This document shows positions 44,251-54,761 of a stretch of DNA of 64,000 nucleotides, piece by piece. The position numbers and the translations under genes are program-made. This DNA comes from JAPLUA01 sp964625855. GTDB lineage: Bacteria; Verrucomicrobiota; Verrucomicrobiia; Limisphaerales; UBA8199. The stretch is from positions 1 to 64,000 of the forward strand of contig CAZVFC010000030.1 in the NCBI GenBank assembly GCA_964625855.1, written 5' to 3'. The notes under the pieces are model-generated. The model was not told the DNA's origin. It saw nothing but the letters and a program-made list of their open reading frames with translations, and did no database searches. Positions within the stretch are counted from its first letter, which is position 1. Every line of letters starts with the position of its first letter.

Positions 44251-47004
44251 TCACTTGCGGAGGCGGAAGAACCGTTGCGGGCCAGTGACGGAGACAGCCT
44301 GTGGATTCGTGCCGGGCGCCACCGGCATCCAAGCCCCTGCGGTCTGCGGCGCCTCTTCAAGCAGGAAGCTCGGGTCGTCCCAATACAGCACCAACTGGCC
44401 GTCAAATACCGCGTGTTTGAGCAGCACGGGCACGACGGGATTGCCATAAAGTCTGAGGTCGAAGCTCAAGTCCGAGGAAGTCACGCTGGATTGATGGATT
44501 TCGACCGCGCAGACGTTCGTGCCCGCCACCAGCACCGGCGCGGAGACGGTATGGGTGTAAAAGTAAGTGGTTTCATCCTCGGGCAGCGCATTGGTGGCCA
44601 GTGTAGTGCAGGTGATCAGCGTCTGCGGCAGGTTGCTCCGGAAGACCTCCGTGCCGTTGAGATAGACGATCCCCCCATCGTCGCGCAACAGGGCGAGCGT
44701 AAGGCTCTGGAACGCCGCCGAATCCACTACATTGAACGAGCGCCGGAAATAGGTCGTGACTTGGCCGTTGCTCACTACGAGCGAACTCTCGTCCCCGTCG
44801 CCGAACCCCAATTGCGCAGCACCGCTGGACCAGCCGCCATCGGGAAACTCAGGGGCGACCCAAGCGTTGCTTAGGTTCAATCCGCTGTCCAAATGCCGCC
44901 AGACCGAGCCTTGAGCGATGAGCGTGACGGGAGAAGTTTCGGCCGGTGGCCTCACCGTGAAGATCTGGGGGATGCCGGTCAGTTCGGCGTTGATCGGGTC
45001 CGACAGGCGCAGGCTCAACAGCTCGTAACTCTGCGGCGAGGCGATCGGGAGTATGAGGATCTTCAGCGTCTCGCCCGGCTGGAACGTTAGGGTGCCGCTG
45101 GCGAGGATGTCGCCAGGCGATCGCGCCACGTAATGAACGGTTACCGGGTTGGTGCTGAAGCGGCTCAATCGAACCGGGATCCCATTCGCCAGCGACGTCG
45201 CGTCCACGCGATTTGTGCGCAGCGCGAAGCCGATGCCGACCGGGCCGCCGGCCGGACCGTTGAGGAAATCTGCGAGTTGCGCGGCATCCGTAGTCGGACT
45301 CCACACAAGGTTGGAGGGCCAGATGGGGTCGGCGGTGGTGAGAAGGTTCGAGCGGATGTTCATTTGGGTGGTACGGTAGCTCCAGTCGGCCCAGTTCATG
45401 CCCCACACGTCGCGGTAGTTGTGGATCAGGAGGCAGTTGGTGGCGCGCAGGAAGCCGCTGTAGGTCCAGTTGTAATTGTCGCCGAACCGCCCGCCGACGA
45501 GGTTGCCGGTGGCGAGACACGCGAAGAGATTCCCCGTCGGCCCGTCGTAGCCGACCTCCAGGCCTTGCCCGCAGTTGATGAAGACGGTGCGGTTGTGATT
45601 GGCGATCTTGCCCGTGCCGGAGAGCGAATTGCCTTCGTGGAACGTGGACTCAAACCAGCAATCCTGATAATTCAAGGTTCCCGCGCCGCTCGCGCCGGAA
45701 TCCACACCGTCGTCCTTCGTTAAACCGAACAAGGTATTCGTGAACCCGTGCGTGCCGCTAACGATGTAGAGCGCGTCGTTGTCGCCGTCCACGTAATTCC
45801 CCGAGCCATCCGGACACTCGATGAACGCGCTATCGTCGACCCGCCACACCGAACCGGTGAACTCGCCGCCGCTGGTGGTCCGCTGCATCAGGAAGCGGGT
45901 GAGAGTGAACCGACCGCCCGACACCGAGTGACCCAACTGGCCGGCGAGGGAAATGGCGGCCGCGTTGCTCAGGGTGATGACGTTGTCGCCCCCACAGAAG
46001 AACAGCCCCTGCTCCTTACGATGGCTGCTGGGATTGCCGCCGCTACCGAACCAATTCGCCTTCGCGCCGCTGCCAGTGAAGATCACGCCGCCGCCGGTGA
46101 TGCTGCCCTCGCTGGTCCGCATGGTGAACCCGCCCCACGGCTGCCCAGGCGCAGCAGGCGTGAACACGACGGGTTGCTCCCAATTGCCGTTGATGACGAC
46201 ACTGGCGTTGTTGGTGATGTCCACACCGGCATTCAAGCGGACGATGGTACCCGCACCGATGGTCAGCGTGGCACCGCTGGAGAGGACCAGGTGGTTTGTG
46301 ACCGCGATCCGCGATCTCGCGGGCCAGTTGATGGCACCGGTCAAGGCGCCACCTACGCTCGTCCACACGGTCCCGGCTTGGACGTTAATGGTCTTTTGGG
46401 CAGCCAATCCTCCGACCGCCGGTTGGTAATTTAGCGTGCCAGCGGTGTTCGCGCCGGACAAGAATCCGGAGCCGACGCCACGGAAAAGTCCGAAGGAGGC
46501 TTGGCCCGGTCCCGTGATCGTTCCGTTTGCGCGGACGGCGTGGCCGCCGTTCTCCACCCAGGCAACGACGGGGATCGGCAAGTCTTGCGGAAAATCCGCC
46601 GGCGCCAGGATGCTTAAGGTGGCGCCAGAGAACTCGCTGTCGGCTGAGGGAATTGACGGATATGGCGTCCATGGCGGAAGCCCATCCTCCGAGCTGCCGC
46701 GTTCGGACGAACGGATGATGAACTGCACCAGGCGGTTGGTGACGGCCAAGGTGCTGGTGTTTGTGCGAAACACCGACAACTCGTGGTAATCCACTTCCTT
46801 CACCTGTACCTCGGTTCCCACCGGCACCGAGTTGCCATCCAACCGTGCGTCGTAAGTGAAGCCTGCTTCGTTGGTGATAACGAAGGCGGCCTGGTCGGAA
46901 TAGACCGTTTTGGCAGCAATTCCGCCGATACCGATTTGGGCGCGCACAGGAAGCGCGAGCAACACGATGATCCAGAGAGCGGATCGTTCTATGTCTAGCT
47001 GCAT
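44251..47004 (-). CDS. Large exported beta-helix protein
   Basis: 917 residues from the ATG at 47004 (a TTG at 47022 would overlap the upstream stop). A signal peptide ends near residue 23 (LLALPVRAQ). A beta-rich N-terminal part is followed by a right-handed parallel beta-helix (about 220-560, with repeated short strands such as HLVLSSGATLTIGAGTIVRLN and VFINCGQGLEVGYDG). Next is a jelly-roll-like module (TTYFRRSFNV, LLRDDGGIVYLNGTEVFRS, VEIHQSSVTSSD) that also occurs in the neighbouring giant protein. It ends with an AWMPV...QRFFRLRK tail. It starts 14 bp after the giant gene, so they are almost certainly cotranscribed. Adhesin or polysaccharide-binding function is likely; enzyme activity is unproven. 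Confidence 0.8.
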   Translation of the reverse strand: MQLDIERSALWIIVLLALPVRAQIGIGGIAAKTVYSDQAAFVITNEAGFTYDARLDGNSVPVGTEVQVKEVDYHELSVFRTNTSTLAVTNRLVQFIIRSSERGSSEDGLPPWTPYPSIPSADSEFSGATLSILAPADFPQDLPIPVVAWVENGGHAVRANGTITGPGQASFGLFRGVGSGFLSGANTAGTLNYQPAVGGLAAQKTINVQAGTVWTSVGGALTGAINWPARSRIAVTNHLVLSSGATLTIGAGTIVRLNAGVDITNNASVVINGNWEQPVVFTPAAPGQPWGGFTMRTSEGSITGGGVIFTGSGAKANWFGSGGNPSSHRKEQGLFFCGGDNVITLSNAAAISLAGQLGHSVSGGRFTLTRFLMQRTTSGGEFTGSVWRVDDSAFIECPDGSGNYVDGDNDALYIVSGTHGFTNTLFGLTKDDGVDSGASGAGTLNYQDCWFESTFHEGNSLSGTGKIANHNRTVFINCGQGLEVGYDGPTGNLFACLATGNLVGGRFGDNYNWTYSGFLRATNCLLIHNYRDVWGMNWADWSYRTTQMNIRSNLLTTADPIWPSNLVWSPTTDAAQLADFLNGPAGGPVGIGFALRTNRVDATSLANGIPVRLSRFSTNPVTVHYVARSPGDILASGTLTFQPGETLKILILPIASPQSYELLSLRLSDPINAELTGIPQIFTVRPPAETSPVTLIAQGSVWRHLDSGLNLSNAWVAPEFPDGGWSSGAAQLGFGDGDESSLVVSNGQVTTYFRRSFNVVDSAAFQSLTLALLRDDGGIVYLNGTEVFRSNLPQTLITCTTLATNALPEDETTYFYTHTVSAPVLVAGTNVCAVEIHQSSVTSSDLSFDLRLYGNPVVPVLLKHAVFDGQLVLYWDDPSFLLEEAPQTAGAWMPVAPGTNPQAVSVTGPQRFFRLRK

Positions 47005-47018
47005 GTCCAGCAGACCGT

Positions 47019-50000
47019 TCAAGGCATTCGGGGTGTTACGAGGCGATAATATCGGGCGCTCTGGCTCAGCGCGGCGCTGTCAGTGAGCTCGATCATCTGC
47101 GGCACGGATGGCGCGGGCACATCGGCTAGTGTTTGCCAGGAACCTGCGTCAGGCACATCGTTGTATAGCACCGAATAGGTTCGTCCTGCCGCCGCAGCAA
47201 AACGGAGTTGGATGCCGCCAGACGCCACGGGCGCCGCCTCGATGCGCAGGCAACTGCTGGGGTTGTGAGGATCCGTTCCCGCCAGGTATTCCTGGGCGTT
47301 GGTGAAATGATCGTTGTCCGGGTCCAGATTGGCGTCATTCCCGTACTTGTTAAGCCCGTGGGCCTCTTCCCAGGCGTCTGGGATACCGTCACCGTCGCTG
47401 TCGAGAAGCCCGGAGTTGCCCGCGTTGGGAGAGGCGGCGAACCAGTTAGCGGGCTCGTTGCCATACGCCGCAAAGTCCTCTCGTTGCAGCGAGAGCCCGG
47501 AGCCGGCAGCAGTCGTCGGCCAGGGGCTCACAGGCGAGTAGCCCACACGGTCCATCGTGACATACGGCACGAATCCGAGGTCTGAACCGGTGGTCTGCGG
47601 ATCATCAGGTGCCCGCAACTCAACGCTCTCGCCGCCATTGGCGAGCTTTCCAGACCAAGGGCCGACCACCGGCGCGTTGGTGCCGTATTTGGACTGGAAC
47701 GAGGCCAGCGCCGCAGGGTCGGTCACAGGGTCAAAGCTGACGACCAGCAGATAATGACCGGCAGGAATGGCGTAGCGTGCGTCGAAATCGAAATCAACGG
47801 CGTCGCGCAATCGCCAACCGTTGGTCGGGTGAGCCGGATCGTAGAGCGGCACCGCGTTGCCCGAGATGTTATGCAGCTCGATAAACTCGTCCTGTGTGTT
47901 ATCGTTGGTTCCGATGGGCGGGGGCTGGTACATGATCTCGGAAATCACCACCGGGCCTACCCGCGGATAAGCATTGGCTGCGCCGCTTCCCGTTCGGAAG
48001 AGAGCAATTTGGTTGGTTGGGCTGTGTACCGTTACCGTTGTACCAAAGGTCATCCTGCTCATTGCGGTGAACTCTGTGCCCACGCTCGTCTGGAAACGGC
48101 CGAACGAAACGCCGTTGAACTGCGGCCCGAATGGGACGGTGTCGCGGTAGCCTGTGGCAGCACCGGTTGCGTCATAGGCCGTCAACCACGCTTCGTCCCC
48201 TTTTGCCGAACTGAACGAGAAACTCCAGGATGATCCAGGGCTCGGATTGATCTGGTACTCATAGAACGCTTGGTAACCGTGAGCCGGAACCACAGTGCCG
48301 TTGGGAATGCGGAACTTCCGCAAGTCGCGCAGGTCGTCGCTCAGGTACCAACCGCCGATGTTCACCGGGGCATCGCTGTTGTTGTACAGCTCGATCGCAT
48401 CTTCAAGGGGCGGATCGGTGTGCGTCAGCACCTCATTGATAACGACATTGGTCAGCGGGAGCCAGTTGGCGGCTCCTGGGGTTGGGAGGGTGAAGAAGAC
48501 GCGCGTGGCCCCACCGTCCGGAAACCGGCCTTCGGAAATATCCGCCGTTTGAACGCCGAAGGTCATGCTGTCAATGGCCGCTTCGGTGCCGGTCGGGAAC
48601 AGACCCAGGGCCTCGCCGGGGTTGGCGTCGAGGCTGAAGTTCACATGAGTCGGACCTTGCGCAGCGTCACTGTCGGCGACGAACTTGAGCCAGGCATTGG
48701 TCGAAACGCCGATGAACGTGAACGGCGCAATGAGATGTTTGGTGCGATTGCTGAGTTTGTCGGTGAGATAGAGCCCCCCAAGCGCCACGGGCTGAGGGGA
48801 TGGGTTGTAAAGCTCGAACCAATCCGGCCCGTCGGCGACGCTGGCAGCCCATTCGTTGATCCGCACCAGGTTAGGGTCACCGGTCGCCGAGGCGATGTTC
48901 GCCGAGCCCGACGTCGGCAGCGTAATGACCCAGCCCGGCGTGCCGTCCGGCACGTGGCCGATCGAGAAGTCCGCCGCCTGCGGTCCGAACGTAACCGAGT
49001 CGGACAACGAGGCGGAGGTGTCGTAGAGATAGACCCCCTCGCCGGAGGAGTCGAGATTGTAACCGGTGTTCAGTACCGGTCCGTTGGTGAGCGAAGCCGG
49101 CATCGAGGAATCACAACGCACGACCAGGAATCCACCGGCGGCCAAGGCGACGCCCGGCGGGAAAACCCATTTACGCGGATTGGCGACGTCGTCCGTCAAG
49201 CCGTAACCGGCCAGGCTCAAGGTGTTGGAACCCGGGTTGAACAACTCGACCCAATCGGTAAGCGTGCCGTCGCTATTGGTCAGCGTCGCATTGTGGGCGA
49301 AGACTTCGTTTAGGACCACCGTGTTGTAGTTGGTGATGGCGATTGTGCGCCTGGCTTCCAGCGCCATGCCCCACAGTACGTCGGAACTCGTCGCGCTGTT
49401 TTGATGCACTTCCACCGCGATAATGTTCGTGCCTGGATGCAAGAGCGATCCGAGGATGCTGAACGTTTCATCCACCGTCGCTTCAGTGCCCGACCCGATG
49501 GCGCCGCTGCCGAAGCTTCTGTTGGTGATGGTGCCAGCCGGCATACGGGGTCGTGAAAACTCAGCGCCATTGATGTAGATCACCCCGCAATCGTCCAGCC
49601 GCATGGTCGCGTTCAGGGTGAAGCCGGTGAGGTCATTCGTCACGACCACCGGCGTGCGGAAGTAGTAGGCGTGTCCGGCGACCAAGCCCGGGGGCGGGGT
49701 GCGGGGATCCAGGAGCACTGTCTTTACGAGTGGAGTCAGCGCGGTATTGTTTTCAAAGGCCAGCCAACCCTGGCCGGATTGCCAGGCGTTGTCGTTGTAG
49801 TTGGTCGCCATCCAGCTCACGCCATCGAGGTTGTTCGACTGGTTGAACCGCCAGGTTTGCGCATAGGCCATCAAGTTGTGGGTGATATTGGTGACGTAGA
49901 CCGAAATCGCGCCCGGATTGCCCGCGCCTGGCGTTGGCGTGCCGAAGCAGCCGAGTGTGCTGGCGCCATTGGGCGTGCGCCCCTGGGAAATGCCGGTGGT

Positions 50001-53000
50001 TTGCGGTCCGTACACCACCTGGTCAATCAGCGTCAAGTCGGACGCGAACAGCCCGATGCCGCCCATCTCAGCCGCCAGGGTGAAGTTCAGATGGTCCGGC
50101 CCCGAATCACTATTCCCATCGGCCTTGAATCCAAAGAACCCGTGGGCGGCAATGAAACTCAGCGCAGCCAACCGATGCCGGCCAGGGTAGCCATCAGGCG
50201 CGTCGGTCAAATACAGACCACCCATCGCTGCCGGGACCGGCTCCGGGTTGTAGAGCTCGACAAAGTCGTCGGGCGCGGTCGGCGCGCCCGACGCCAGCCA
50301 CTCGTTGATCTTGAGGGTGTCCCCCTGGCCGGCCGGTTGGGCAACGTTGGCCGAGCCAAAGGTCGGCCGGCACAAACCCCAGGAGCCGTCCCACAAGCGT
50401 CCAATGGAGAGGTCAGTAAGCTGCGGCCCGAAGCTCACACTATCCAGGAGCTCGCCTCCGTTGGCCGCGGCGTCGAACAAGTAAAGCCCAGCGCCGTTGT
50501 CGCCGAAACCAAAGCCGAGACTGCGTGCCGGATAGCCCGGAACGTCGGAGAACAGAACCAGATACTGGCCGGGTCCGAGCGTGGTGCCGGCCGCGAAGGT
50601 GAACTTGAACGGCGTTTGTGGATCATCTGTCAGGCCCTTGCCTGTGAGGCCCAGGGCCCCCCCACCCGCGTTGAATAGCTCGACCAGGTCGGGCGACTCC
50701 CCATTCGTAACCAGGATAAAGCGGTTGCGCGCGAGAACTTCGTTGAGCCGCAAGCCCTGCAGGGTGCTGCTCACGGTCCAGGTGCGCGAGGCCGTAACTG
50801 CGTTATCAGGAGCCAGGTGCGGAGTGTCCTGATACCACCCGGAGTCCCTTTTGCCTGAGATCTCGACTTGGTGAGCCCCATCGGTTAGGCCGCTGAGCGC
50901 GATCGGGGTCGTTGTCGGGATCTCCGCGCTCCAGGCCCCGCCGTCCAGTCGCCATTTGTAATGGGTGTAGCCCGAACCATTGGGGAATCCGGCAAGCGGA
51001 ATGCCATTACCCGAGCGGACGCTACCGGCAGAAAGGGTGGCGCTGGTGGACGAAGTCGGCGAAGGTGGTTCCCCCGAAACCGAAGCACCGATGGGAACGC
51101 CAGCGCCGAGGTCGCGGCCATTCGGACCGGCACCCTGTGCATGGGAACCAGCCCGGAGGCTGAACCAATCCCGCACCATCTGGGCCTCGAACCAGGACGA
51201 GAAGTTCGTCGTTTCGGAGAGTTGCGGGATATATTTAAGCAGAGGGTTATTGGTCGAGTTGCCACCGCCCGGACCGCCCCAGGTCAAAGGCATCAGGTTG
51301 TTGGTGAAAGTCACAACGGCATTGGTCCGGTCGCGAACCAAAGCCTCGGCGTCGTAGATAATGTTCCCTTCAAGCAACGCACCCGCGCCTTCGGCTGCGT
51401 TGTCATCGGCCAGGCAGACCACTGCTCCTGCAATATCCTCGCCGCCGAGATGCGTCTGGCGAACGATGGTGTTGTTGAGGAAAGTGTAGAAGCTGCCCTG
51501 CTTCGCCAGGGCCGCGTGGTCGCAATCATAGATGTAATTTCCGATGATCGTAATTTCGGAGGTGTTGCCGCTGTCGCTACCGCCGCTGATGGCACTCGAC
51601 GTATCCCGCGAGCCATTCTTGTGCGCGTGCAGGAAAATGTTCCCTTCAATCCAGGCATCCGTGCCGTCGAGGTCGAGCAGATCGTCCCCCGAACCGATAA
51701 ATACGTTATCGTAGAACTGGAGGATCGGCTGGTTCAAGTTTCGATTGCCGCCGGTGAAATCCAGCACGTCGTTGTAATTGCTGGGGATGCTTTGGGCCAC
51801 GCCGAAAAAGTTTCGCAGGAAGACGCCCCGCCCGCCGCTCTTAATGCCGCCGGTTCCGTGGACCAGTTCAAACAACGCGGTGCCAGACGGGAACACGCAG
51901 TTTTGAACCTGGAAAGACGCTCCATCCAGAGCCAGATATGGATGCGTCGTGGTGCCGAACGAAAGATGGTCCAGAAAGACCGTGCCCGCAGCCACCTCGA
52001 TGCAAGTGCTGTTGTTGCCCTCAAAGTGGGCGTAGGCAATGCGCGTTTCGGGCGAACCCACGGCCCCGTTGACCGTCAGGCCGCCCCAGCTCACCCCGGA
52101 GCCCGGCGCAACCGCAAACCGTATGGGTGCGGCCAGTGTGCCTTCAGCCAGCAGACGCCCGCCGTTAGCTACCGTCAGGGTGACACCCGAGCCAAAATAC
52201 AGCGTGGTACCGGGCTGCAGAGTCAGAGTGGCGCCACCGGCAATCGTCAAACTGCTCGTCACGCTGTAAGGCCCGCCCGCCGCCGTCCAGGTTGTGTCGC
52301 TGCTAATCGTGCCGCCAATCATCTGCACGCTGCCGTCATCGTACCAGATGTCAATGTTGGTTTCGGCAAAGACAACACTGTTCGAGTTGAGCGATTGGAT
52401 CAGCACACGGTTGAGGCCCGGGCTGAGAGCCACACCGGCTGCGCTCCAACTTGCCTGCCAGGGCACGTAAACAGCCGGCACGCCGTCCACCAGGACCGTC
52501 CGGGTTTCGATCGCATTGGCTTTGCCCGAGAGCGAGGTGACGGCGCTGGTTGTTCGCGGGTAGCCATTGCTGACCGTCAGGCTGCTCTGCGCGGTCAGAG
52601 TCAGCGGGATTTGCGAGAGGACGTTCGTCCGCCGAAGAGCCGCCGCGTCCTTCATGGACTGAATGTAATTGGGCGGCACCCATCCGCCTAGGGCCTGGTC
52701 GAGCACTGCGCCGAGCGTAGGCGCAGCGAACGTGGTCTCTGCCAGCGCCTTCAATGTCGCGTAGTATCGCGGAGCAATGTCCGGGAACTTGAGAAATCGG
52801 CTGAGCGCAGGAAGGTCGGCCGCCTTGAAGATTGAGCGCGTGTAGCTAGGAGTAACGTCACCCTGGCCCAGCGTCGTATCCAGATCGTGGTTCAGGAGCT
52901 GAAAGCGCCGATCCGTGATGCCCCGCCACATCGAGTAATCGTCACCGACGCCGGTGCTGAGAGTGGTTTCCATATTCAGCACCAGTGAATTCACCGCAAA

Positions 53001-54761
53001 GTAGCGCAGCCACTCGTCTATGTTCACCACTTGGCCGACCGACTGCAGATAATTGGAATCCGGCGTATTGGTGCTCAGGACGTAGCAGAGATTGATCAAG
53101 TCCGACCAATCGTCTTCAGCCTTGTTGCTGTCTTTGCTATAGGGACCGGTATTCGCCGTGGGGCCCGTAGGGGTGTAAGCCTGCTCGTACAGCGCCACGT
53201 TGGTTCCGAGGTAATCCAGCACCCCGCCCCGGACAAGCTGGATGCCGTCAAAGTACCACACTCCTTTGTAGAGATTGCCCCCGCTGTCCTGGGGCACATG
53301 CGACGCCGCCCAATCGCTATCGTAACCTTCAAAGCAGTAATAGGAACCAAACTGGTACGAATCCGTGGCGCCGGTGGGAGTCGAGTTGGCCAAATTGCTG
53401 CTATTGACGCGCACCTGCGCCGGCGCGCCATAGGCGTTAAGCAAGCCCGCGGCGGAGAAGAGGGCATTGCCTCCCACCTGTGAGTGGACGGTGCGCGTAT
53501 TGAAGTTGAGCCGCGTGGTGCCGCCCATCGCATTGTCGCTCGGGATACTCAGATGCATGTTGTGCGGACGGGCCGCCCGTGTGCCGACCCCGCGGTTGCG
53601 GATGCCGGCGCGGTAGCGCACCGCAACCCCGCTGCCGTCCACGCGCACGATCGTGGCGTTCATTTGCGGATCGCTATATCGCCCATTTGAAACGTTATCC
53701 ATGAGGTTCAGCCAGGCGCTCCATTCGCTCGCCTTGATGATGAAACGATAAACCGGCTGGTTGCCGGCGTAGCCAAGCTGATCCACTTGGTAAAGCGCAT
53801 TGGCCCCCTGGGTGCCGGCATCATCGGTCGGCCCAGGCCAGGTGCGCGTCCGGCCCGCCGTGTCCTGGGCGCGCACGTAAAACTCCACGATCGTCTTGTC
53901 GGCCTGGGCCGGCAACGCGGCGCCGTAAACGGAATCACCCGCCCCGCCGTCGCCGTGGGCGCCATCATCATACATTGGGGTTGAGGTGAAGCTGCTGGCG
54001 CCGTCCACTTGATAGTGCACCGAGGCGCTCGCATCGGCACCCGCCTCTTGGACAATCCGCGCAGTGACAAACACCGTGTTGCTCCAAACCGGGATGACCG
54101 GATAGTGTTGGACCTCGAGGATAAACGGAGCGACGCGATTCGTTGCGACTGAATTCGCGCGCCCCGGGGTGCCCCCAGGATCCAGGCTGACCGACCAGTT
54201 TTGGCCATAGGTGTTGGGCAAGCCGCTATGGATTAGCTCCAGCGTGTTCCCGGCACCATCGGCGGGAGTGGTCCATTGCCAACCGCGCCACCAGGTGGGC
54301 TGGCCTGGGTACGTTTCGCCAATCCGGCGAAGCGCCCAATCGCCCTCGGCATAGTACTGAATTTTATCCCTGCTTTGCCCCAGTGCATCCACCAATTCCA
54401 GGGTCTCGCCATTGTTGCCTAGCTTGCCCGACCAATCCCCCACCGCATTGGTCACACCGGGGTAACTGGTGCCAAAAGCGCTGCGATTGGCCGCCACAAC
54501 CAAATACCCGCCGGCCGGAATCGTGGTGTTGGTAAAGGTGAAAGTGATGCCCTTGGCAAAGTGCCAGCCAGTCAGGTCCACTGCTTCGGTCCCACGGTTG
54601 TAGAGTTCGAGCCATTCTTTGGCCGGGACCTCCGGGATTGCAGGCTGAGGATGATACATGATCTCATTGATCACCACCGGCCCATCCTGGGCCAACATGC
54701 CCAACCGGCAGCCCAGCACTGCCAGCAGCATCGAAACGGAACTGAAGCACAAAGGTCTCAT
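47019..54761 (-). CDS. Giant exported lamin-tail / CotH / beta-helix protein
   Basis: 2580 residues from the ATG at 54761, the start that gives a signal peptide. Seven lamin-tail domains can be counted by their openings (VVINEIMYHP, LRLNEVLARN, LKINEWLASG, VVLNEVFAHN, VRINEWAASV, VVINEVLTHT, VVISEIMYQP). Between the first and second lie a chitobiase-like fold, a CotH-kinase-like domain (about 330-690, FQLLNHDLDTTLGQGD) and a right-handed beta-helix (about 820-1200). A jelly-roll module near 1640-1800 matches the neighbour. A calcium-binding DSDGDGIPDAWEE loop and the tail SWQTL...RYYRL close it. CotH domains phosphorylate secreted proteins in spores, but here activity is unproven. Surface display is likely. 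Confidence 0.85.
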   Translation of the reverse strand: MRPLCFSSVSMLLAVLGCRLGMLAQDGPVVINEIMYHPQPAIPEVPAKEWLELYNRGTEAVDLTGWHFAKGITFTFTNTTIPAGGYLVVAANRSAFGTSYPGVTNAVGDWSGKLGNNGETLELVDALGQSRDKIQYYAEGDWALRRIGETYPGQPTWWRGWQWTTPADGAGNTLELIHSGLPNTYGQNWSVSLDPGGTPGRANSVATNRVAPFILEVQHYPVIPVWSNTVFVTARIVQEAGADASASVHYQVDGASSFTSTPMYDDGAHGDGGAGDSVYGAALPAQADKTIVEFYVRAQDTAGRTRTWPGPTDDAGTQGANALYQVDQLGYAGNQPVYRFIIKASEWSAWLNLMDNVSNGRYSDPQMNATIVRVDGSGVAVRYRAGIRNRGVGTRAARPHNMHLSIPSDNAMGGTTRLNFNTRTVHSQVGGNALFSAAGLLNAYGAPAQVRVNSSNLANSTPTGATDSYQFGSYYCFEGYDSDWAASHVPQDSGGNLYKGVWYFDGIQLVRGGVLDYLGTNVALYEQAYTPTGPTANTGPYSKDSNKAEDDWSDLINLCYVLSTNTPDSNYLQSVGQVVNIDEWLRYFAVNSLVLNMETTLSTGVGDDYSMWRGITDRRFQLLNHDLDTTLGQGDVTPSYTRSIFKAADLPALSRFLKFPDIAPRYYATLKALAETTFAAPTLGAVLDQALGGWVPPNYIQSMKDAAALRRTNVLSQIPLTLTAQSSLTVSNGYPRTTSAVTSLSGKANAIETRTVLVDGVPAVYVPWQASWSAAGVALSPGLNRVLIQSLNSNSVVFAETNIDIWYDDGSVQMIGGTISSDTTWTAAGGPYSVTSSLTIAGGATLTLQPGTTLYFGSGVTLTVANGGRLLAEGTLAAPIRFAVAPGSGVSWGGLTVNGAVGSPETRIAYAHFEGNNSTCIEVAAGTVFLDHLSFGTTTHPYLALDGASFQVQNCVFPSGTALFELVHGTGGIKSGGRGVFLRNFFGVAQSIPSNYNDVLDFTGGNRNLNQPILQFYDNVFIGSGDDLLDLDGTDAWIEGNIFLHAHKNGSRDTSSAISGGSDSGNTSEITIIGNYIYDCDHAALAKQGSFYTFLNNTIVRQTHLGGEDIAGAVVCLADDNAAEGAGALLEGNIIYDAEALVRDRTNAVVTFTNNLMPLTWGGPGGGNSTNNPLLKYIPQLSETTNFSSWFEAQMVRDWFSLRAGSHAQGAGPNGRDLGAGVPIGASVSGEPPSPTSSTSATLSAGSVRSGNGIPLAGFPNGSGYTHYKWRLDGGAWSAEIPTTTPIALSGLTDGAHQVEISGKRDSGWYQDTPHLAPDNAVTASRTWTVSSTLQGLRLNEVLARNRFILVTNGESPDLVELFNAGGGALGLTGKGLTDDPQTPFKFTFAAGTTLGPGQYLVLFSDVPGYPARSLGFGFGDNGAGLYLFDAAANGGELLDSVSFGPQLTDLSIGRLWDGSWGLCRPTFGSANVAQPAGQGDTLKINEWLASGAPTAPDDFVELYNPEPVPAAMGGLYLTDAPDGYPGRHRLAALSFIAAHGFFGFKADGNSDSGPDHLNFTLAAEMGGIGLFASDLTLIDQVVYGPQTTGISQGRTPNGASTLGCFGTPTPGAGNPGAISVYVTNITHNLMAYAQTWRFNQSNNLDGVSWMATNYNDNAWQSGQGWLAFENNTALTPLVKTVLLDPRTPPPGLVAGHAYYFRTPVVVTNDLTGFTLNATMRLDDCGVIYINGAEFSRPRMPAGTITNRSFGSGAIGSGTEATVDETFSILGSLLHPGTNIIAVEVHQNSATSSDVLWGMALEARRTIAITNYNTVVLNEVFAHNATLTNSDGTLTDWVELFNPGSNTLSLAGYGLTDDVANPRKWVFPPGVALAAGGFLVVRCDSSMPASLTNGPVLNTGYNLDSSGEGVYLYDTSASLSDSVTFGPQAADFSIGHVPDGTPGWVITLPTSGSANIASATGDPNLVRINEWAASVADGPDWFELYNPSPQPVALGGLYLTDKLSNRTKHLIAPFTFIGVSTNAWLKFVADSDAAQGPTHVNFSLDANPGEALGLFPTGTEAAIDSMTFGVQTADISEGRFPDGGATRVFFTLPTPGAANWLPLTNVVINEVLTHTDPPLEDAIELYNNSDAPVNIGGWYLSDDLRDLRKFRIPNGTVVPAHGYQAFYEYQINPSPGSSWSFSFSSAKGDEAWLTAYDATGAATGYRDTVPFGPQFNGVSFGRFQTSVGTEFTAMSRMTFGTTVTVHSPTNQIALFRTGSGAANAYPRVGPVVISEIMYQPPPIGTNDNTQDEFIELHNISGNAVPLYDPAHPTNGWRLRDAVDFDFDARYAIPAGHYLLVVSFDPVTDPAALASFQSKYGTNAPVVGPWSGKLANGGESVELRAPDDPQTTGSDLGFVPYVTMDRVGYSPVSPWPTTAAGSGLSLQREDFAAYGNEPANWFAASPNAGNSGLLDSDGDGIPDAWEEAHGLNKYGNDANLDPDNDHFTNAQEYLAGTDPHNPSSCLRIEAAPVASGGIQLRFAAAAGRTYSVLYNDVPDAGSWQTLADVPAPSVPQMIELTDSAALSQSARYYRLVTPRMP

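Noticed and set aside
50961..52691. 576-codon plus-strand frame opposite the giant lamin-tail gene
   Set aside because: It is a GC-driven shadow. The minus-strand frame has clear lamin-tail and beta-helix repeats across the same span.
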